A DNA stretch of 64,000 nt, taken from positions 7,200-71,199 of the forward strand of contig DASZHD010000055.1 in assembly GCA_035938175.1 (NCBI GenBank), in the 5' to 3' direction. The translations under genes were made by a program, and so were the position numbers. Below the pieces are notes generated by a model, which made no database searches, had not been told where the DNA came from, and was given only the letters and a program-made list of their open reading frames with translations. Shown here piece by piece: positions 26,387 through 35,281 of the stretch. Numbering within the stretch: position 1 is the first letter of the stretch; every line of letters begins with the position of its first letter. Source of the stretch: DASRDE01 sp035938175 (GTDB taxonomy: Bacteria > Vulcanimicrobiota > Vulcanimicrobiia > Vulcanimicrobiales > Vulcanimicrobiaceae).

Positions 26387-27095
26387 CGCCGCACTCGCGT
26401 CATTTTTGGCGGTGCTTTCCGCATCGCCGGCAAGTGCGGCCCCCACCGCTTACGCGGGACTCCAAGCGATGCTGCTGACGGGAACGCATTCCGACGTTGC
26501 CGGAACGCAGCACGGCGTAGCGCTTGGCGCGATGCTCGAAGCCGGCGTGCGCGATCGGCGATTCAGCTTGCGCTTCGAGGGCATTCCGCCGGTATCGCTG
26601 CCGCAAAAACCTTCCGCCTACTACGGCGCGGCAACGCCGCAACTGAGTTTGTTCAACGGTGCGGTGCGATATGCGGTGGACCGCGCAGCCAATCTGTCCG
26701 TAGGTGCGGGACAGACCGTCATCAATCAGCGTACTCCGCTGCCGAACATCAGTCAGGTCGTTTCCTCCCGCCTGGCGGGCTTACGATTCGAGCTTGCGTA
26801 CCGTCACGTCTATTCGCCGCAGCATTTTTGGGAAGCCGTCGCCGGCGCATCGCCATATTTGAGCGGCAGCGATCATTACGAGTACAGCGTTGCGCATCCG
26901 CCCGTCGATAAAGCGGAAGCGGCGGCCGAGGAAGACGTTGCGATCTCGTGGGGCATCATTCGCGGAAATACGGAATGGCTCGTCGGCGTTCGCACGATCG
27001 ACTTTTCGGCGAAGTACGTCTTGACGGGCGAAGCCGGCGATCGCAACAACGGCGGCGGCGCAATCGTGGAATGGCGCCGGATTATCGACAGGTAG
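26370..27095 (+). CDS. Exported beta-rich (outer-membrane barrel-like) protein
   Basis: The product is 241 residues from the ATG giving MRRSVSAALASFLAVLSA. The signal peptide is cleaved near SPASA. The mature protein alternates short amphipathic strands (GLQAMLLTGTHSDV, LRFELAYRHVYSPQHFWEAVAGAS, WLVGVRTIDFSAKYVLTG) and ends with WRRIIDR. This looks like a small outer-membrane barrel or lipocalin-like protein. The terminal residue is not the usual aromatic of BAM substrates, which weakens the barrel call. It overlaps the preceding lipoprotein gene. No family is recognised. Confidence 0.7.
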   Translation: MRRSVSAALASFLAVLSASPASAAPTAYAGLQAMLLTGTHSDVAGTQHGVALGAMLEAGVRDRRFSLRFEGIPPVSLPQKPSAYYGAATPQLSLFNGAVRYAVDRAANLSVGAGQTVINQRTPLPNISQVVSSRLAGLRFELAYRHVYSPQHFWEAVAGASPYLSGSDHYEYSVAHPPVDKAEAAAEEDVAISWGIIRGNTEWLVGVRTIDFSAKYVLTGEAGDRNNGGGAIVEWRRIIDR

Positions 27096-27137
27096 TACAC
27101 AAGGACTCACAGGGCATGCACACAGTACACTACATGC

Positions 27138-27284
27138 ATGACTGGAGTTGTCGTATTCAACTCGGTAGCAGAGGCATTAAAAGCGGGTTATCACATTTAC
27201 CGCAAGACCGAAGACGGATATCTCGCCAGACTGCGTACGCCGAGCGGATGGGCGCTGGCGCTCATCGTGATCGCGCCGGGTTGA
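27138..27284 (+). CDS. Small protein (48 aa), hypothetical
   Basis: An ATG at 27138 opens a 48-codon frame ending TGA. The product starts MTGVVVFNSVAEALKAGYHI and continues with GYLARLRTPSGWALALIVIAPG. The opening strand, an amphipathic helix (SVAEALKAG), a Tyr/Arg-rich turn and a hydrophobic strand read like a small folded alpha/beta domain rather than random sequence. No clear Shine-Dalgarno is visible, and the overlapping ATG at 27134 is in another frame. It is in a gap between an exported protein gene and the alkyltransferase-like gene. Real but unproven. Confidence 0.5.
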   Translation: MTGVVVFNSVAEALKAGYHIYRKTEDGYLARLRTPSGWALALIVIAPG

Positions 27285-27767
27285 TCAGCGAAGCCTAATT
27301 CCCTCGAACGCGAGGAGACGCCGCCGCATCGACTGCGGACCCGCGCCGCGCACAGTCCCATCGGCTCCGACGACGCGATGGGCAGGTACGAACAACTCCA
27401 TCGGCGACTCGCTCATCGCCCGCGCAACGCCGCGGTGCGCTCCGGGCCGGCCCACGATCCGCGCAACGTCCGAATACGAAACGATCTCGCCGAACTCCAG
27501 CCTCGCGACGAAACGCCAAACGTCCAACTGAAACGCCGTACCTTCGAACGACAGCGGCAGGTCGAACCGGCGCAGCCGCTTTGCGAAATAGGCGTCGATT
27601 TGTTTTACGGCCTCGCGCAAAAGCGCGGTTTTGGGACGCTCGCGGCGCGCGCTTCGGATGCGCGCGAAACCCGCGGCGTTGATCGCGCCGCCGGCTGCCT
27701 GCACGACGAGCGTCACGCCGAGCGGAGTGGGGACTGCGAAGCGTTCTTGCGGGTACAACGTGCGCAT
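27285..27767 (-). CDS. Alkyltransferase-like protein (Ogt/MGMT fold with the catalytic Cys replaced by Ala)
   Basis: The product is 160 residues from ATG at 27767; longer starts exist upstream. An N-terminal ribonuclease-H-like domain and the C-terminal methylguanine-methyltransferase winged helix are both present (VWRFVARLEFGEIVSYSDVARIVGRPGAHRGVARAM with the Arg finger and helix, then the active-site loop). Active Ogt/Ada have PCHRV, but here the loop is VPAHRVVG with a GCC codon for Ala129. Without Cys it cannot accept an alkyl group. Alkyltransferase-like proteins of this kind bind O6-alkylguanine and flag it for nucleotide excision repair. Its start codon shares bases with the divergent small gene's start. 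Confidence 0.82.
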   Translation of the reverse strand: MRTLYPQERFAVPTPLGVTLVVQAAGGAINAAGFARIRSARRERPKTALLREAVKQIDAYFAKRLRRFDLPLSFEGTAFQLDVWRFVARLEFGEIVSYSDVARIVGRPGAHRGVARAMSESPMELFVPAHRVVGADGTVRGAGPQSMRRRLLAFEGIRLR

Positions 27768-27921
27768 GGATAAGGAACACGCCGCACCCATTCCTCCCGT
27801 GGAACGCGCCGAAATCGCGCGAGAGTCGCACGAAGCCGTAGCGGGTGACAAGCAGCTCGACGACTATGACAAAGCGGTGGCCGATTCGTTTCCCGCAAGC
27901 GACCCGCCCGCGCAGCCCTAG
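27766..27921 (+). CDS. Small conserved acidic protein (DSFPASDPPA motif)
   Basis: The product is 51 residues from the ATG giving MDKEHAAPIPPVER. It ends in DYDKAVADSFPASDPPAQP. The C-terminal D-x-x-x-DSFPASDPP signature belongs to a widespread family of very small hypothetical proteins, often annotated in Proteobacteria and relatives. It is hydrophilic, has no signal peptide, and has no known function. The ATG overlaps the ATG of the divergent alkyltransferase-like gene on the other strand (CATG). The ribosome-binding site is weak. Confidence 0.72.
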   Translation: MDKEHAAPIPPVERAEIARESHEAVAGDKQLDDYDKAVADSFPASDPPAQP

Positions 27922-27991
27922 CAGAGAACCTCGGAAGTAAGTCCGCGAACCGATTGCAGGCAGCCCGCTTGGCTACTGCAAATGCCACCGC

Positions 27992-30001
27992 ATGGAAGCA
28001 ACCACGACGGCGGCCGAAGCCGCTGCACGCAATAGCGCCGACTCCCGCGTCGAGCTCACGGTCCGGGGGCTGATTCTCGGCGCCGCGATCACGCTGGTCT
28101 TCACCGCTGCAAACGTCTATCTCGGTCTGAAGGTCGGCCTCACGTTCGCATCGTCGATCCCCGCCGCCGTCATATCGATGGCGTGTTTGCGTCCGTTCAG
28201 AACGTCGACGATCTGGGAGAACAACATCGTTCAAACCGTTGCTTCCGCGGCCGGGACGCTCTCCTCGATCATCTTCGTTTTACCGGGTCTGGTAATGGTC
28301 GGCTGGTGGACCGGCTTTCCGTTTTGGGAGAGCTTCGGCATCTGCGCGGTGGGCGGCGTGCTCGGCGTCATGTACACGATCCCGCTGCGCCGCGCGCTGG
28401 TCACCGATTCGGATCTTCCGTATCCGGAAGGCGTTGCCGCCGCAGAGGTTCTGCGCGTCGGCGTCGGCACGCGGGAAGGCGCGCAAGAAGGCAACGCGGG
28501 CGTGCTCGCCGTGGTCGTCGGAGCGATTTCGTCCGGTGCCTTTGCCGCGCTGGCGGCAACGAAACTCGTAACGGGCGAGATCGACGCATACTTTCGAGCC
28601 GGAAACGTGGCGTCCGGCGTCGGCATCGGTTTGTCGTTTGCACTTCTGGGTGCCGGTCATCTGATCGGCTTAGCCGTCGGTCTGGCGATGTTCGCCGGTC
28701 TGGTGATCGCCTGGGGGATCGCAACGCCGGTGCTCACCGCAATGCATCCCGTCGCGGGTGACGCCGCGACCGTTGCAACGCAGGTGTGGCAGCATCAAGT
28801 GCGTTTCATCGGCGCAGGCGCGATTGGCATATCGGCGATTTGGACGCTCGGCAAACTCGCGATTCCGGTTTGGAATGGATTGCAAGCCGCAATGGCCGCG
28901 AACAGACACCGGCGGACGCCGGGCAGCGCCGCGCTGCCGATCACGGAACGGGATATTCCGATCAACCTCGTCGCCGTTATCAGCGCGGCATGCTTAGTGC
29001 CCCTCGCGGTGTTGTTCGTAGCGTTCATCCACGGCGGGGCGCTGTCGTCGATAGCCGTTCCTCTGACGATCGTGGCCATCGTGTACACGGTCATCGCGGG
29101 CTTTTTGGTTGCCGCCGTCTGCGGCTACATGGCCGGGCTGATCGGATCTTCAAACAGCCCGGTTTCCGGCCTGGCGATCCTCACGGTGATCGGCGCATCG
29201 CTCATTCTGCTCGCGATCGCGCAGGCGGCGAATCCATCGGTGCGGCCCGCGCTGATCGCATTTGCGCTCTTCGTCACCGCAGTCGTGCTTTGCGTCGCAA
29301 CGATCGCAAACGACAACTTGCAGGATCTGAAAACCGGCCAACTCGTGGGCGCGACGCCGTGGCGCCAGCAATTCGCGCTGGTCATCGGCGTGATTTTCGG
29401 CGCAATCGTCATTCCGCCGATTCTGGATTTGCTCAACGCTGCTTACGGATTTGCGGGCGCTCCGCACGCCAACTCGTCACCCGCCGCACAACCGTTGCCC
29501 GCGCCTCAAGCGACGTTGATCTCTGCACTCGCAAAGGGCGTGATCGCCGGCCAAGCGCCGTGGAACTTGATCGCTGCGGGCGTCGGCGTGGGGATTGTGG
29601 TCATCGCGATAGACGAATTGCTGCGCGCGGGAACGCGCGGGCGAATGAAGCTGCCGCCGCTTGCCGTCGGCCTGGGCATCTATCTGCCGGTTTCGACGAT
29701 TCTTCCCGTCGTGATCGGAGCATTGTGCGGCCGCACCTACAATGCTTGGGTATCGCGGCGTCCGAAAGCCGATGCTGCGAAACGGCTCGGCGTGCTGCTG
29801 GCGTCGGGGCTCATCGTCGGCGAAAGCCTTTTCGGCGTGCTGCTTGCCGGCATCATCGTGTTTTCGGGAAACGGCAATCCGCTCGCGCTGGTTGGAAACG
29901 GATTCGCAACTGCGGCCACGGCGATCGGCGGCGTGCTCTTCGCGGTGCTTGCTTTTTCCCTTTATCGTTGGGCGGGAGGCCTGGTGTCCACCGTTTCGTG
30001 A
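27992..30001 (+). CDS. OPT family oligopeptide transporter
   Basis: A 669-residue membrane protein with about 15 hydrophobic segments. The OPT family shows in the opening block VELTVRGLILGAAITLVFTAANVYLGLKVGLTFASSIPAAVI, the following IWENNIVQTVASAAGT, and the periplasmic YPEGVAAAEVL. The C-terminal half carries AVGLGIYLPVSTILPVVIGAL and a GESLFGVLLAG helix. Family members move oligopeptides or metal chelates into the cell, coupled to protons. The start is ATG at MEATTTAAEAA. It is preceded by a 70-base gap and followed by a separate lipoprotein gene, so it seems monocistronic. Confidence 0.92.
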   Translation: MEATTTAAEAAARNSADSRVELTVRGLILGAAITLVFTAANVYLGLKVGLTFASSIPAAVISMACLRPFRTSTIWENNIVQTVASAAGTLSSIIFVLPGLVMVGWWTGFPFWESFGICAVGGVLGVMYTIPLRRALVTDSDLPYPEGVAAAEVLRVGVGTREGAQEGNAGVLAVVVGAISSGAFAALAATKLVTGEIDAYFRAGNVASGVGIGLSFALLGAGHLIGLAVGLAMFAGLVIAWGIATPVLTAMHPVAGDAATVATQVWQHQVRFIGAGAIGISAIWTLGKLAIPVWNGLQAAMAANRHRRTPGSAALPITERDIPINLVAVISAACLVPLAVLFVAFIHGGALSSIAVPLTIVAIVYTVIAGFLVAAVCGYMAGLIGSSNSPVSGLAILTVIGASLILLAIAQAANPSVRPALIAFALFVTAVVLCVATIANDNLQDLKTGQLVGATPWRQQFALVIGVIFGAIVIPPILDLLNAAYGFAGAPHANSSPAAQPLPAPQATLISALAKGVIAGQAPWNLIAAGVGVGIVVIAIDELLRAGTRGRMKLPPLAVGLGIYLPVSTILPVVIGALCGRTYNAWVSRRPKADAAKRLGVLLASGLIVGESLFGVLLAGIIVFSGNGNPLALVGNGFATAATAIGGVLFAVLAFSLYRWAGGLVSTVS

Positions 30002-30104
30002 CTTCCCAAAAATACTACCGACTCCGCAAGGACAGCTTGGCCTGTAGTCCAAAGGCGCGGAGATCCACTCAATACGTTCCGGTTTACGAGCGGGGGTAGT
30101 ATTT

Positions 30105-31670
30105 ATGCGTTCTTTTATCATGGCGTGCCGTGCAGCGGCCGCGGCTGCGATCGCCGTTTCGTTGACGGCATGCGGTAGCGGAACCGCCACTCCGCCCGCC
30201 GCGCAAACGGAGCAATCAGTCGCGCATAGCGCCGGTTACCGCCACACGCCGCCGCGTCCGCCGGCGCCTCGCGTTTTCATAACCGACGCCGATCGAGCCG
30301 CAGCCGCGGCCGCCGGGTGGACTGCCGTCGCCGGAACGGCGCCTTTCGGAACGAACGGTGCGGGAACGCCGCTCTTATTGACCGACGGAACGATTTTGAT
30401 CGGCGACAACACCTCGAACTATTACAAACTGACGCCGAACGCGTTCGGCAACTACGCCAAGGGTACGTGGTCGCAAGTGGCATCGCTGCCCTCCGGGTAC
30501 GGACCGTTATATTTCGCTTCGGCAGTGCGTGCCGACGGTACCGTGCTGGTTGAAGGCGGCGAATATAATTTTTTCAGTCAGACCGAAACTAATCTGGGCG
30601 CGCTGTACGATCCCGTAGCGAATACGTGGACGCCGGTGACGCCGCCGAACAATTGGACGCAGATCGGCGATGCGCAAAGCGCGGTTCTGAACGACGGCAC
30701 GTTCATGCTCGGCAACTGCTGCAAGTACACGCAGGCGCTGAGCGCTCCGGGCGGTACGTCGTGGACGTCCGCAGGCAGCGGCAAAGCCGACGCAAATTCG
30801 GAAGAAGGCTGGACGCTGCTGCCCAACGCTCAAGTTCTGACCGCCGATGTTTTGAACGCTCCGAATTCGGAACTGTACAATCCCGCCACGAAGACGTGGA
30901 CGTCCGCAGGAAAGATTCCGGTAAAGCTCACGCAATCGGATGAAATCGGTCCGCAAATATTGCGGCCCGACGGCACCGTGTTCGTCGCCGGCGCAAACGG
31001 ACACACCGCGATCTACAACAGTAAGACGTCGGCATGGGCCGCCGGACCGAACTTCCCGATCGTAAACGGTGCCCAAGTCGATATTGCAGACGGTCCCGCC
31101 ACGCTGCTGACCAACGGACGCGTGCTGATGGTCACGAGCCCGGGCGTGTATCAATCGCCCTCGTACTATTATATTTTCACGGGAACCGGGTTTACCGCCG
31201 TACCGGGACCGCCGAATGCGCCGAACGACTCGTCTTACAACGTCCGATTGCTGCTGCTGCCGACAGGACAAGTCTTGGAAACCGACGGCAGCAATGACGT
31301 CGAGATTTACACGCCGGGCGTCAAACCGAGCACCAACATTGCTCCCGTGATTTCGTCAGTGCCGAGCACGCTGACGCACGGAACAACCTATTCGATCTCG
31401 GGACAGCGTTTCAACGGCTTCTCGCAAGCGAATGCCTACGGCGACGACGCGCAAATGGCCACCAACTATCCGCTCGTGCAAATTACGATGACGGCGAGCA
31501 AGCACGTCTACTACGCGCGCACGCACGGCCATAGTTTCATGGGCGTTGCGTCGCAGGCGACGGTGTCGACGAACTTCGACGTGCCGGCTTCCATCGAGAC
31601 CGGTGCGGCGACGTTGGTAGTCATCGCAAACGGCATCAAATCTGCGCCCACGAGCGTCACGATCGATTAG
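30105..31670 (+). CDS. Kelch/galactose-oxidase-like beta-propeller lipoprotein
   Basis: The product is 521 residues. It has a signal sequence and lipobox LTAC at about residue 20-23, then a Pro-rich tail. The propeller region (about 80-410) has Kelch-style blades: SAVRADGTVLVEGGEYN, LGALYDPVANTWTPV, and repeats of LLLTDGTILIGDN. The C-terminal 110 residues form an Ig-like domain with an early GTTYSISGQRFNG and a TLVVIANGIKSAPTSV end. This resembles the galactose-oxidase C-terminal (DUF1929) domain with the block HSFMGVAS. I see no copper ligands characteristic of galactose oxidase, so an enzymatic role is doubtful. It is followed by the PHA genes 16 bases later but is unrelated in type. Confidence 0.82.
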   Translation: MRSFIMACRAAAAAAIAVSLTACGSGTATPPAAQTEQSVAHSAGYRHTPPRPPAPRVFITDADRAAAAAAGWTAVAGTAPFGTNGAGTPLLLTDGTILIGDNTSNYYKLTPNAFGNYAKGTWSQVASLPSGYGPLYFASAVRADGTVLVEGGEYNFFSQTETNLGALYDPVANTWTPVTPPNNWTQIGDAQSAVLNDGTFMLGNCCKYTQALSAPGGTSWTSAGSGKADANSEEGWTLLPNAQVLTADVLNAPNSELYNPATKTWTSAGKIPVKLTQSDEIGPQILRPDGTVFVAGANGHTAIYNSKTSAWAAGPNFPIVNGAQVDIADGPATLLTNGRVLMVTSPGVYQSPSYYYIFTGTGFTAVPGPPNAPNDSSYNVRLLLLPTGQVLETDGSNDVEIYTPGVKPSTNIAPVISSVPSTLTHGTTYSISGQRFNGFSQANAYGDDAQMATNYPLVQITMTASKHVYYARTHGHSFMGVASQATVSTNFDVPASIETGAATLVVIANGIKSAPTSVTID

Positions 31671-31686
31671 CGAAGGAGTGTCTGCA

Positions 31687-32427
31687 ATGAGCGAAAGCCG
31701 AGTCGCAATCGTCACCGGCGGAACGCGCGGTATCGGCGCGGCGATAACGTCGTTGCTCGCGCGGAACGGCGTGCGCGTCGCCGCCGGGTATAGCCGCGGC
31801 AAAGAGTCTGCCGAAAAACTGCAGTCCGAACTCGGCGCGCAGGGCGCGACGATATCGATACATCAAGGACGCGTCGACGAACCGGCGGACTGCCAACGCG
31901 TCGTTCAAGAAGTGCTCGACCGCTACGGCCGCGTCGATTGGCTGGTAAACAACGCAGGCATCACGGTCGATAAAACCGTTCGAAAAATGACCCCCGAAGA
32001 TTGGCAAGCGGTCTTGAACGTCAATCTCTTCGGTGCGTTCGCAATGACGAAGGCCGTGCTCGAGCATATGATCGAACGCGGCTCCGGCCGTATCGTGAAT
32101 ATCAGTTCCGTCATCGGCGAGACGGGCAACGTAGGCCAAGCCAATTACGCTGCCTCCAAGGCCGGTTTATTCGGCCTCACCAAGAGTCTGGCGCTCGAAA
32201 TGGCTACCAAGGGGATCACGGTGAACTGCGTCGCGCCCGGCTTCGTCAACACCGAAATGGTCGCCGCCGTGCCGGAAGCCGCGCTGGCCAAAGTCATCGA
32301 GAAGATTCCAGTGCGCCGCTTGGGCCAACCGGAAGAGGTAGCGCGTGTGGTGCAGTTCTTGCTGGACGACGCTTCGAGCTACATCACCGGAGCCGTTTAC
32401 ACCGTAAACGGCGGCCTGGATATGTAG
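31687..32427 (+). CDS. Acetoacetyl-CoA reductase-like SDR (PhaB paralogue 1)
   Basis: The product is 246 residues from the ATG eight bases after GAAGGAG; the frame opens slightly earlier at a GTG. A short-chain dehydrogenase: TGGTRGIG (NADP-binding), NNAGIT, the catalytic Ser in ISSVIGETGNVGQANYAASKAG with Tyr and Lys spaced as YxxxK, and PGFVNTEM. Either a 3-oxoacyl-ACP reductase (FabG) or acetoacetyl-CoA reductase (PhaB) would look like this. Its position before a second close paralogue, PhaC and a phasin favours a role in supplying 3-hydroxyacyl-CoA for polyhydroxyalkanoate. It is 49 bases from the paralogue, whose start carries a palindromic operator. Confidence 0.85.
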   Translation: MSESRVAIVTGGTRGIGAAITSLLARNGVRVAAGYSRGKESAEKLQSELGAQGATISIHQGRVDEPADCQRVVQEVLDRYGRVDWLVNNAGITVDKTVRKMTPEDWQAVLNVNLFGAFAMTKAVLEHMIERGSGRIVNISSVIGETGNVGQANYAASKAGLFGLTKSLALEMATKGITVNCVAPGFVNTEMVAAVPEAALAKVIEKIPVRRLGQPEEVARVVQFLLDDASSYITGAVYTVNGGLDM

Positions 32428-32454
32428 GCACGCCGGGTGCGAAGGATGCGCACG

Positions 32455-32478
32455 ATGCGCTAGGTAAACCTAGCGCAT
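32455..32478. promoter_or_regulatory. Palindromic operator overlapping the PhaB-2 start codon
   Basis: Perfect 11-base inverted repeats, ATGCGCTAGGT and ACCTAGCGCAT, separated by AA. The right arm ends inside the ATG of the PhaB-2 gene. The 20-base core at 32457-32476 matches the palindrome in the phasin promoter at 15 of 20 positions, with the substitutions symmetric (consensus GYGCTAR GTAWAC YTAGCRC). A shared regulator, probably the XRE protein encoded in the cluster, is inferred. In RNA the repeat would also form a hairpin around the start codon. Confidence 0.6.
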
Positions 32479-33244
32479 GACAACTCCCGGAACTCTCACT
32501 CCGCTCGCCGGACGCGTCGGAATCGTCACCGGCGGCTCGCGCGGCATCGGCGGAGCAATAACCAAGATCCTGGCAAACGACGGTGCCAAGGTCGCCGTAA
32601 TCGGCCTCCCGGCGGACCGCGAACGCACCGAGCACCTTCGCAGCTCGCTCAACGGCACCGCGCAAAACGTTCTGTTTTACGAAGGAAACGTCGGAGAGTA
32701 CGAACGCTGTGCGAAGGCGGTGGAATCGATTCTCGCCGAGCACGGGCGGATCGATTTTCTGGTAAACAACGCCGGCATCACCGCGGATCATACGATTCGC
32801 AACATGACCATCGATGAATGGAATACGGTTCTGCAGATCGATCTGTCGGGGCCGTTTTTCATGATCAAAGCGGCGATCGATCACATGGTCGAGCGCGGCT
32901 ACGGGCGTATCGTGAACATCAGCTCCGTCGTCGGCTTGAGCGGAAACGTCGGACAAGCGAATTACTCCGCAGCGAAAGCGGGCCTTATCGGCCTCACGAA
33001 GACGGTCGCGCTGGAGGTTGCAAAGAAGGGCATCACCGTGAACGCCGTGGCGCCGGGCTTCATTAATACGGAAATGGTGGCGGCGATGCCGGAATCGGCA
33101 ATCGCAGGCGCAATGGAACGTACCGCTGTCAAACGGCTCGGTCAGCCCGACGAAGTTGCGCGCATGGTACGGTTTTTGGTTGACGAGAACAGCGGGTTCA
33201 TTACCGGTTCCGTCTTCAGCGTCAACGGCGGGATGTACATGTAA
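32477..33244 (+). CDS. phaB: Acetoacetyl-CoA reductase-like SDR (PhaB paralogue 2)
   Basis: The product is 255 residues from the ATG in MTTPGTLTPLAG. It has the same SDR signatures as its neighbour: VTGGSRGIGGAI, NNAGIT, ISSVVGLSGNVGQANYSAAKAGL (Ser, Tyr and Lys of the triad), NTEMVAAMPE. It shares long stretches with the gene at 31687, so this is a recent tandem duplication followed by divergence. The start is immersed in an operator-like palindrome and lacks a good Shine-Dalgarno. The stop overlaps the PhaC ATG (TAATG), indicating tight coupling with the polymerase. It probably supplies 3-hydroxybutyryl-CoA, but a FabG role cannot be excluded. Confidence 0.83.
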   Translation: MTTPGTLTPLAGRVGIVTGGSRGIGGAITKILANDGAKVAVIGLPADRERTEHLRSSLNGTAQNVLFYEGNVGEYERCAKAVESILAEHGRIDFLVNNAGITADHTIRNMTIDEWNTVLQIDLSGPFFMIKAAIDHMVERGYGRIVNISSVVGLSGNVGQANYSAAKAGLIGLTKTVALEVAKKGITVNAVAPGFINTEMVAAMPESAIAGAMERTAVKRLGQPDEVARMVRFLVDENSGFITGSVFSVNGGMYM

Positions 33245-34932
33245 TGGCGGGGCTGTCCATGGCTCCTGAAGATCTGCAGTACGGGCTGGACATCACCGGC
33301 CTCGATCCGGCTTCGCTCGGCGATGCGCTGCGCGCAGTGGTCCTTGATGCCATGAGCGATCCGGCGCGGATGGCGCTGTGGACGGCGAACCTCATGGCCG
33401 CGCAGCAAGCCGCGGGATTGAACTTTTTGCGGCGGCTCGGCGGCGAAGAAGTTTCGGCACCCGCAACGGCGGGCGATAAGCGGTTCACCGATTCGGGATG
33501 GCGCGATAATCCGCTGCTCGCCGGCGTACTGGATGAGTATTTGGCGCGCACGCGCGCGGCGATGTCGCTGGTGGAATCCTCGCGGCTTCCCGACGCCACG
33601 AAGCGCAAAGCGCGGTTTGCGATGCAAATGCTCAACGACGCGTTCTCGCCCAGCAACGTTCCGTGGATCAACCCCGCCGTCGTTAAAGAAGCAATGAACA
33701 CTGGCGGCGCTAGTTTGCTGCGCGGCATGCAAAACTTCATGGAGGACGTGCGCGACAACCACGGCATGCCGCGTCAAGTCGATTCTTCGAAGCACAAGCT
33801 CGGCGTCAATTTGGCCGCCACGCCCGGAAGAATCGTCTATCGCAACGACTTGATGGAGTTGATCGCCTACGAGCCGCAGACGGCGCAAGTTCATGCCGTG
33901 CCGCTGCTGTGCAGTCCGCCATGGATCAACAAGTACTACATCATGGACCTCGCGCCGGGCCGTTCGTTCGTGGAGTGGGCTGTTCTGCACGGCCATCAAG
34001 TGTTCATGATTAGCTACCGCAATCCCGACGCGTCGATGCGCGGCCTGTTGATGGACGACTATCTGCGCAGCGGTTTGCTTGCAGCGCTCGATGCCGTCGA
34101 ATCCATAACGGGAAGCTCGACGACGAACATCGCGGCGCTCTGCTTAGGAGGGACCTTGGCGCTGATCTTGCTCGCATATCTCGCCGCGCACGGACAATCC
34201 CAACGCGTCAACTCGGCCACGCTCACCAACTCGTTGATCGACTTTTCGGAACCCGGAGATTTGGGCGTCTTCACCGACTCGTCCACCATCGAGCGTTTGG
34301 AAAAACGCATGAACGAGCGCGGGTACTTGGACTCCAGCGAGATGGCGGGCACGTTTGACTGGATGCGGGCCAACGATTTGATCTGGAGCTACGTCGTGAG
34401 CAATTGGTTCATGGGCAAACAGCCGCCGGCGTTCGATATTCTGACGTGGAACAGCGATTCTACGCGCATGCCGGCCGCGATGCATTCGCAATATCTTCGC
34501 GCGTGCTATTTGAATAACTTGATCGCGCAGCCCGGAAAGTTCACGATTGCCGACACGCCCATCGACTTGGGCGCGATTACGACGCCGCTTTACGTGCTCG
34601 GTGCGGAAGCGGATCACATCGCTCCGTGGCGATCGACGTACCGTGCGGTGAATCTCGTTTCGAGCAGCGACGTGAAATATACGCTGACGAATTCCGGCCA
34701 TATCGCGGGGATCGTGAATCCGCCGGGAAATTCGAAATCGCAGCACTGGACCAAACCGCAAGCCTCGCGCGAAGAGACGGCCGACGAGTGGCGCGCAACC
34801 GCGCAGCGCGAAGCGGGAAGCTGGTGGACCGATTGGGCTGCGTGGGCCGAAGAACATGCCGGACCGCTGCAGGCACCGGTAGATCTGCCTGCCGGCGATC
34901 CGGCGCCCGGACGGTACGTGAGCAATGACTGA
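33244..34932 (+). CDS. phaC: Class I polyhydroxyalkanoate synthase PhaC
   Basis: The product is 562 residues, near the usual class I length. The N-terminal PhaC domain is followed by the alpha/beta-hydrolase core: the PhaC-type WINKYYIMDL, then a lipase-like box ALCLGGT with nucleophile Cys300, Asp457 in AEADHIAPW, and His486 in SGHIAGIVNPP. The spacings between the three residues match those of known class I synthases. The box position normally occupied by Gly is Ala here. It polymerises (R)-3-hydroxyacyl-CoA into PHA granules. It overlaps the PhaB-2 stop by one base and the XRE start by eight bases. No PhaA thiolase or PhaE/PhaR subunit is in the window. Confidence 0.95.
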   Translation: MAGLSMAPEDLQYGLDITGLDPASLGDALRAVVLDAMSDPARMALWTANLMAAQQAAGLNFLRRLGGEEVSAPATAGDKRFTDSGWRDNPLLAGVLDEYLARTRAAMSLVESSRLPDATKRKARFAMQMLNDAFSPSNVPWINPAVVKEAMNTGGASLLRGMQNFMEDVRDNHGMPRQVDSSKHKLGVNLAATPGRIVYRNDLMELIAYEPQTAQVHAVPLLCSPPWINKYYIMDLAPGRSFVEWAVLHGHQVFMISYRNPDASMRGLLMDDYLRSGLLAALDAVESITGSSTTNIAALCLGGTLALILLAYLAAHGQSQRVNSATLTNSLIDFSEPGDLGVFTDSSTIERLEKRMNERGYLDSSEMAGTFDWMRANDLIWSYVVSNWFMGKQPPAFDILTWNSDSTRMPAAMHSQYLRACYLNNLIAQPGKFTIADTPIDLGAITTPLYVLGAEADHIAPWRSTYRAVNLVSSSDVKYTLTNSGHIAGIVNPPGNSKSQHWTKPQASREETADEWRATAQREAGSWWTDWAAWAEEHAGPLQAPVDLPAGDPAPGRYVSND

Positions 34933-35281
34933 TCGCAGCGACCGCGCCTGGGAAAGGCTGGGCGACTTCATCCGCAGCCAGCGCGAACTGGCGAACCTGT
35001 CCTTGCGGCAGCTTGCGGAGATGGCGAAAATCTCCAATCCCTATCTCGGGCAAGTCGAAAAGGGACTCTACAAACCCTCGGCCGACGTGCTGAAAAACAT
35101 CGCCAATGCGCTGCAGATTTCGGCCGAAACCATGTACACACAGGCCGGCCTGCTCGATGAAGACGCCAAGGCCCCTCCGGGCCGCGACGTGGAGCAGGCG
35201 ATCCGCCTCGACCCGAACCTGACGACCGATCAGAAGGACACCATGATACGCATCTACCGGGGGTTCCTAGGGCGCACTTGA
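34925..35281 (+). CDS. XRE-family transcriptional regulator of the PHA cluster
   Basis: The product is 118 residues. A single XRE helix-turn-helix spans about 8-66: LGDFIRSQRELANLSLRQLAEMAKISNPYLGQVEKGLYKP is the recognisable fold, followed by KNIANALQIS. The tail of about 50 residues is charged and may mediate dimerisation. Its ATG is inside the PhaC end (eight-base overlap). Its TGA overlaps the -35 box of the phasin promoter. It is the only DNA-binding protein in the cluster and is therefore the best candidate to bind the two palindromes. It is not homologous to the classical PhaR. Confidence 0.85.
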   Translation: MTDRSDRAWERLGDFIRSQRELANLSLRQLAEMAKISNPYLGQVEKGLYKPSADVLKNIANALQISAETMYTQAGLLDEDAKAPPGRDVEQAIRLDPNLTTDQKDTMIRIYRGFLGRT

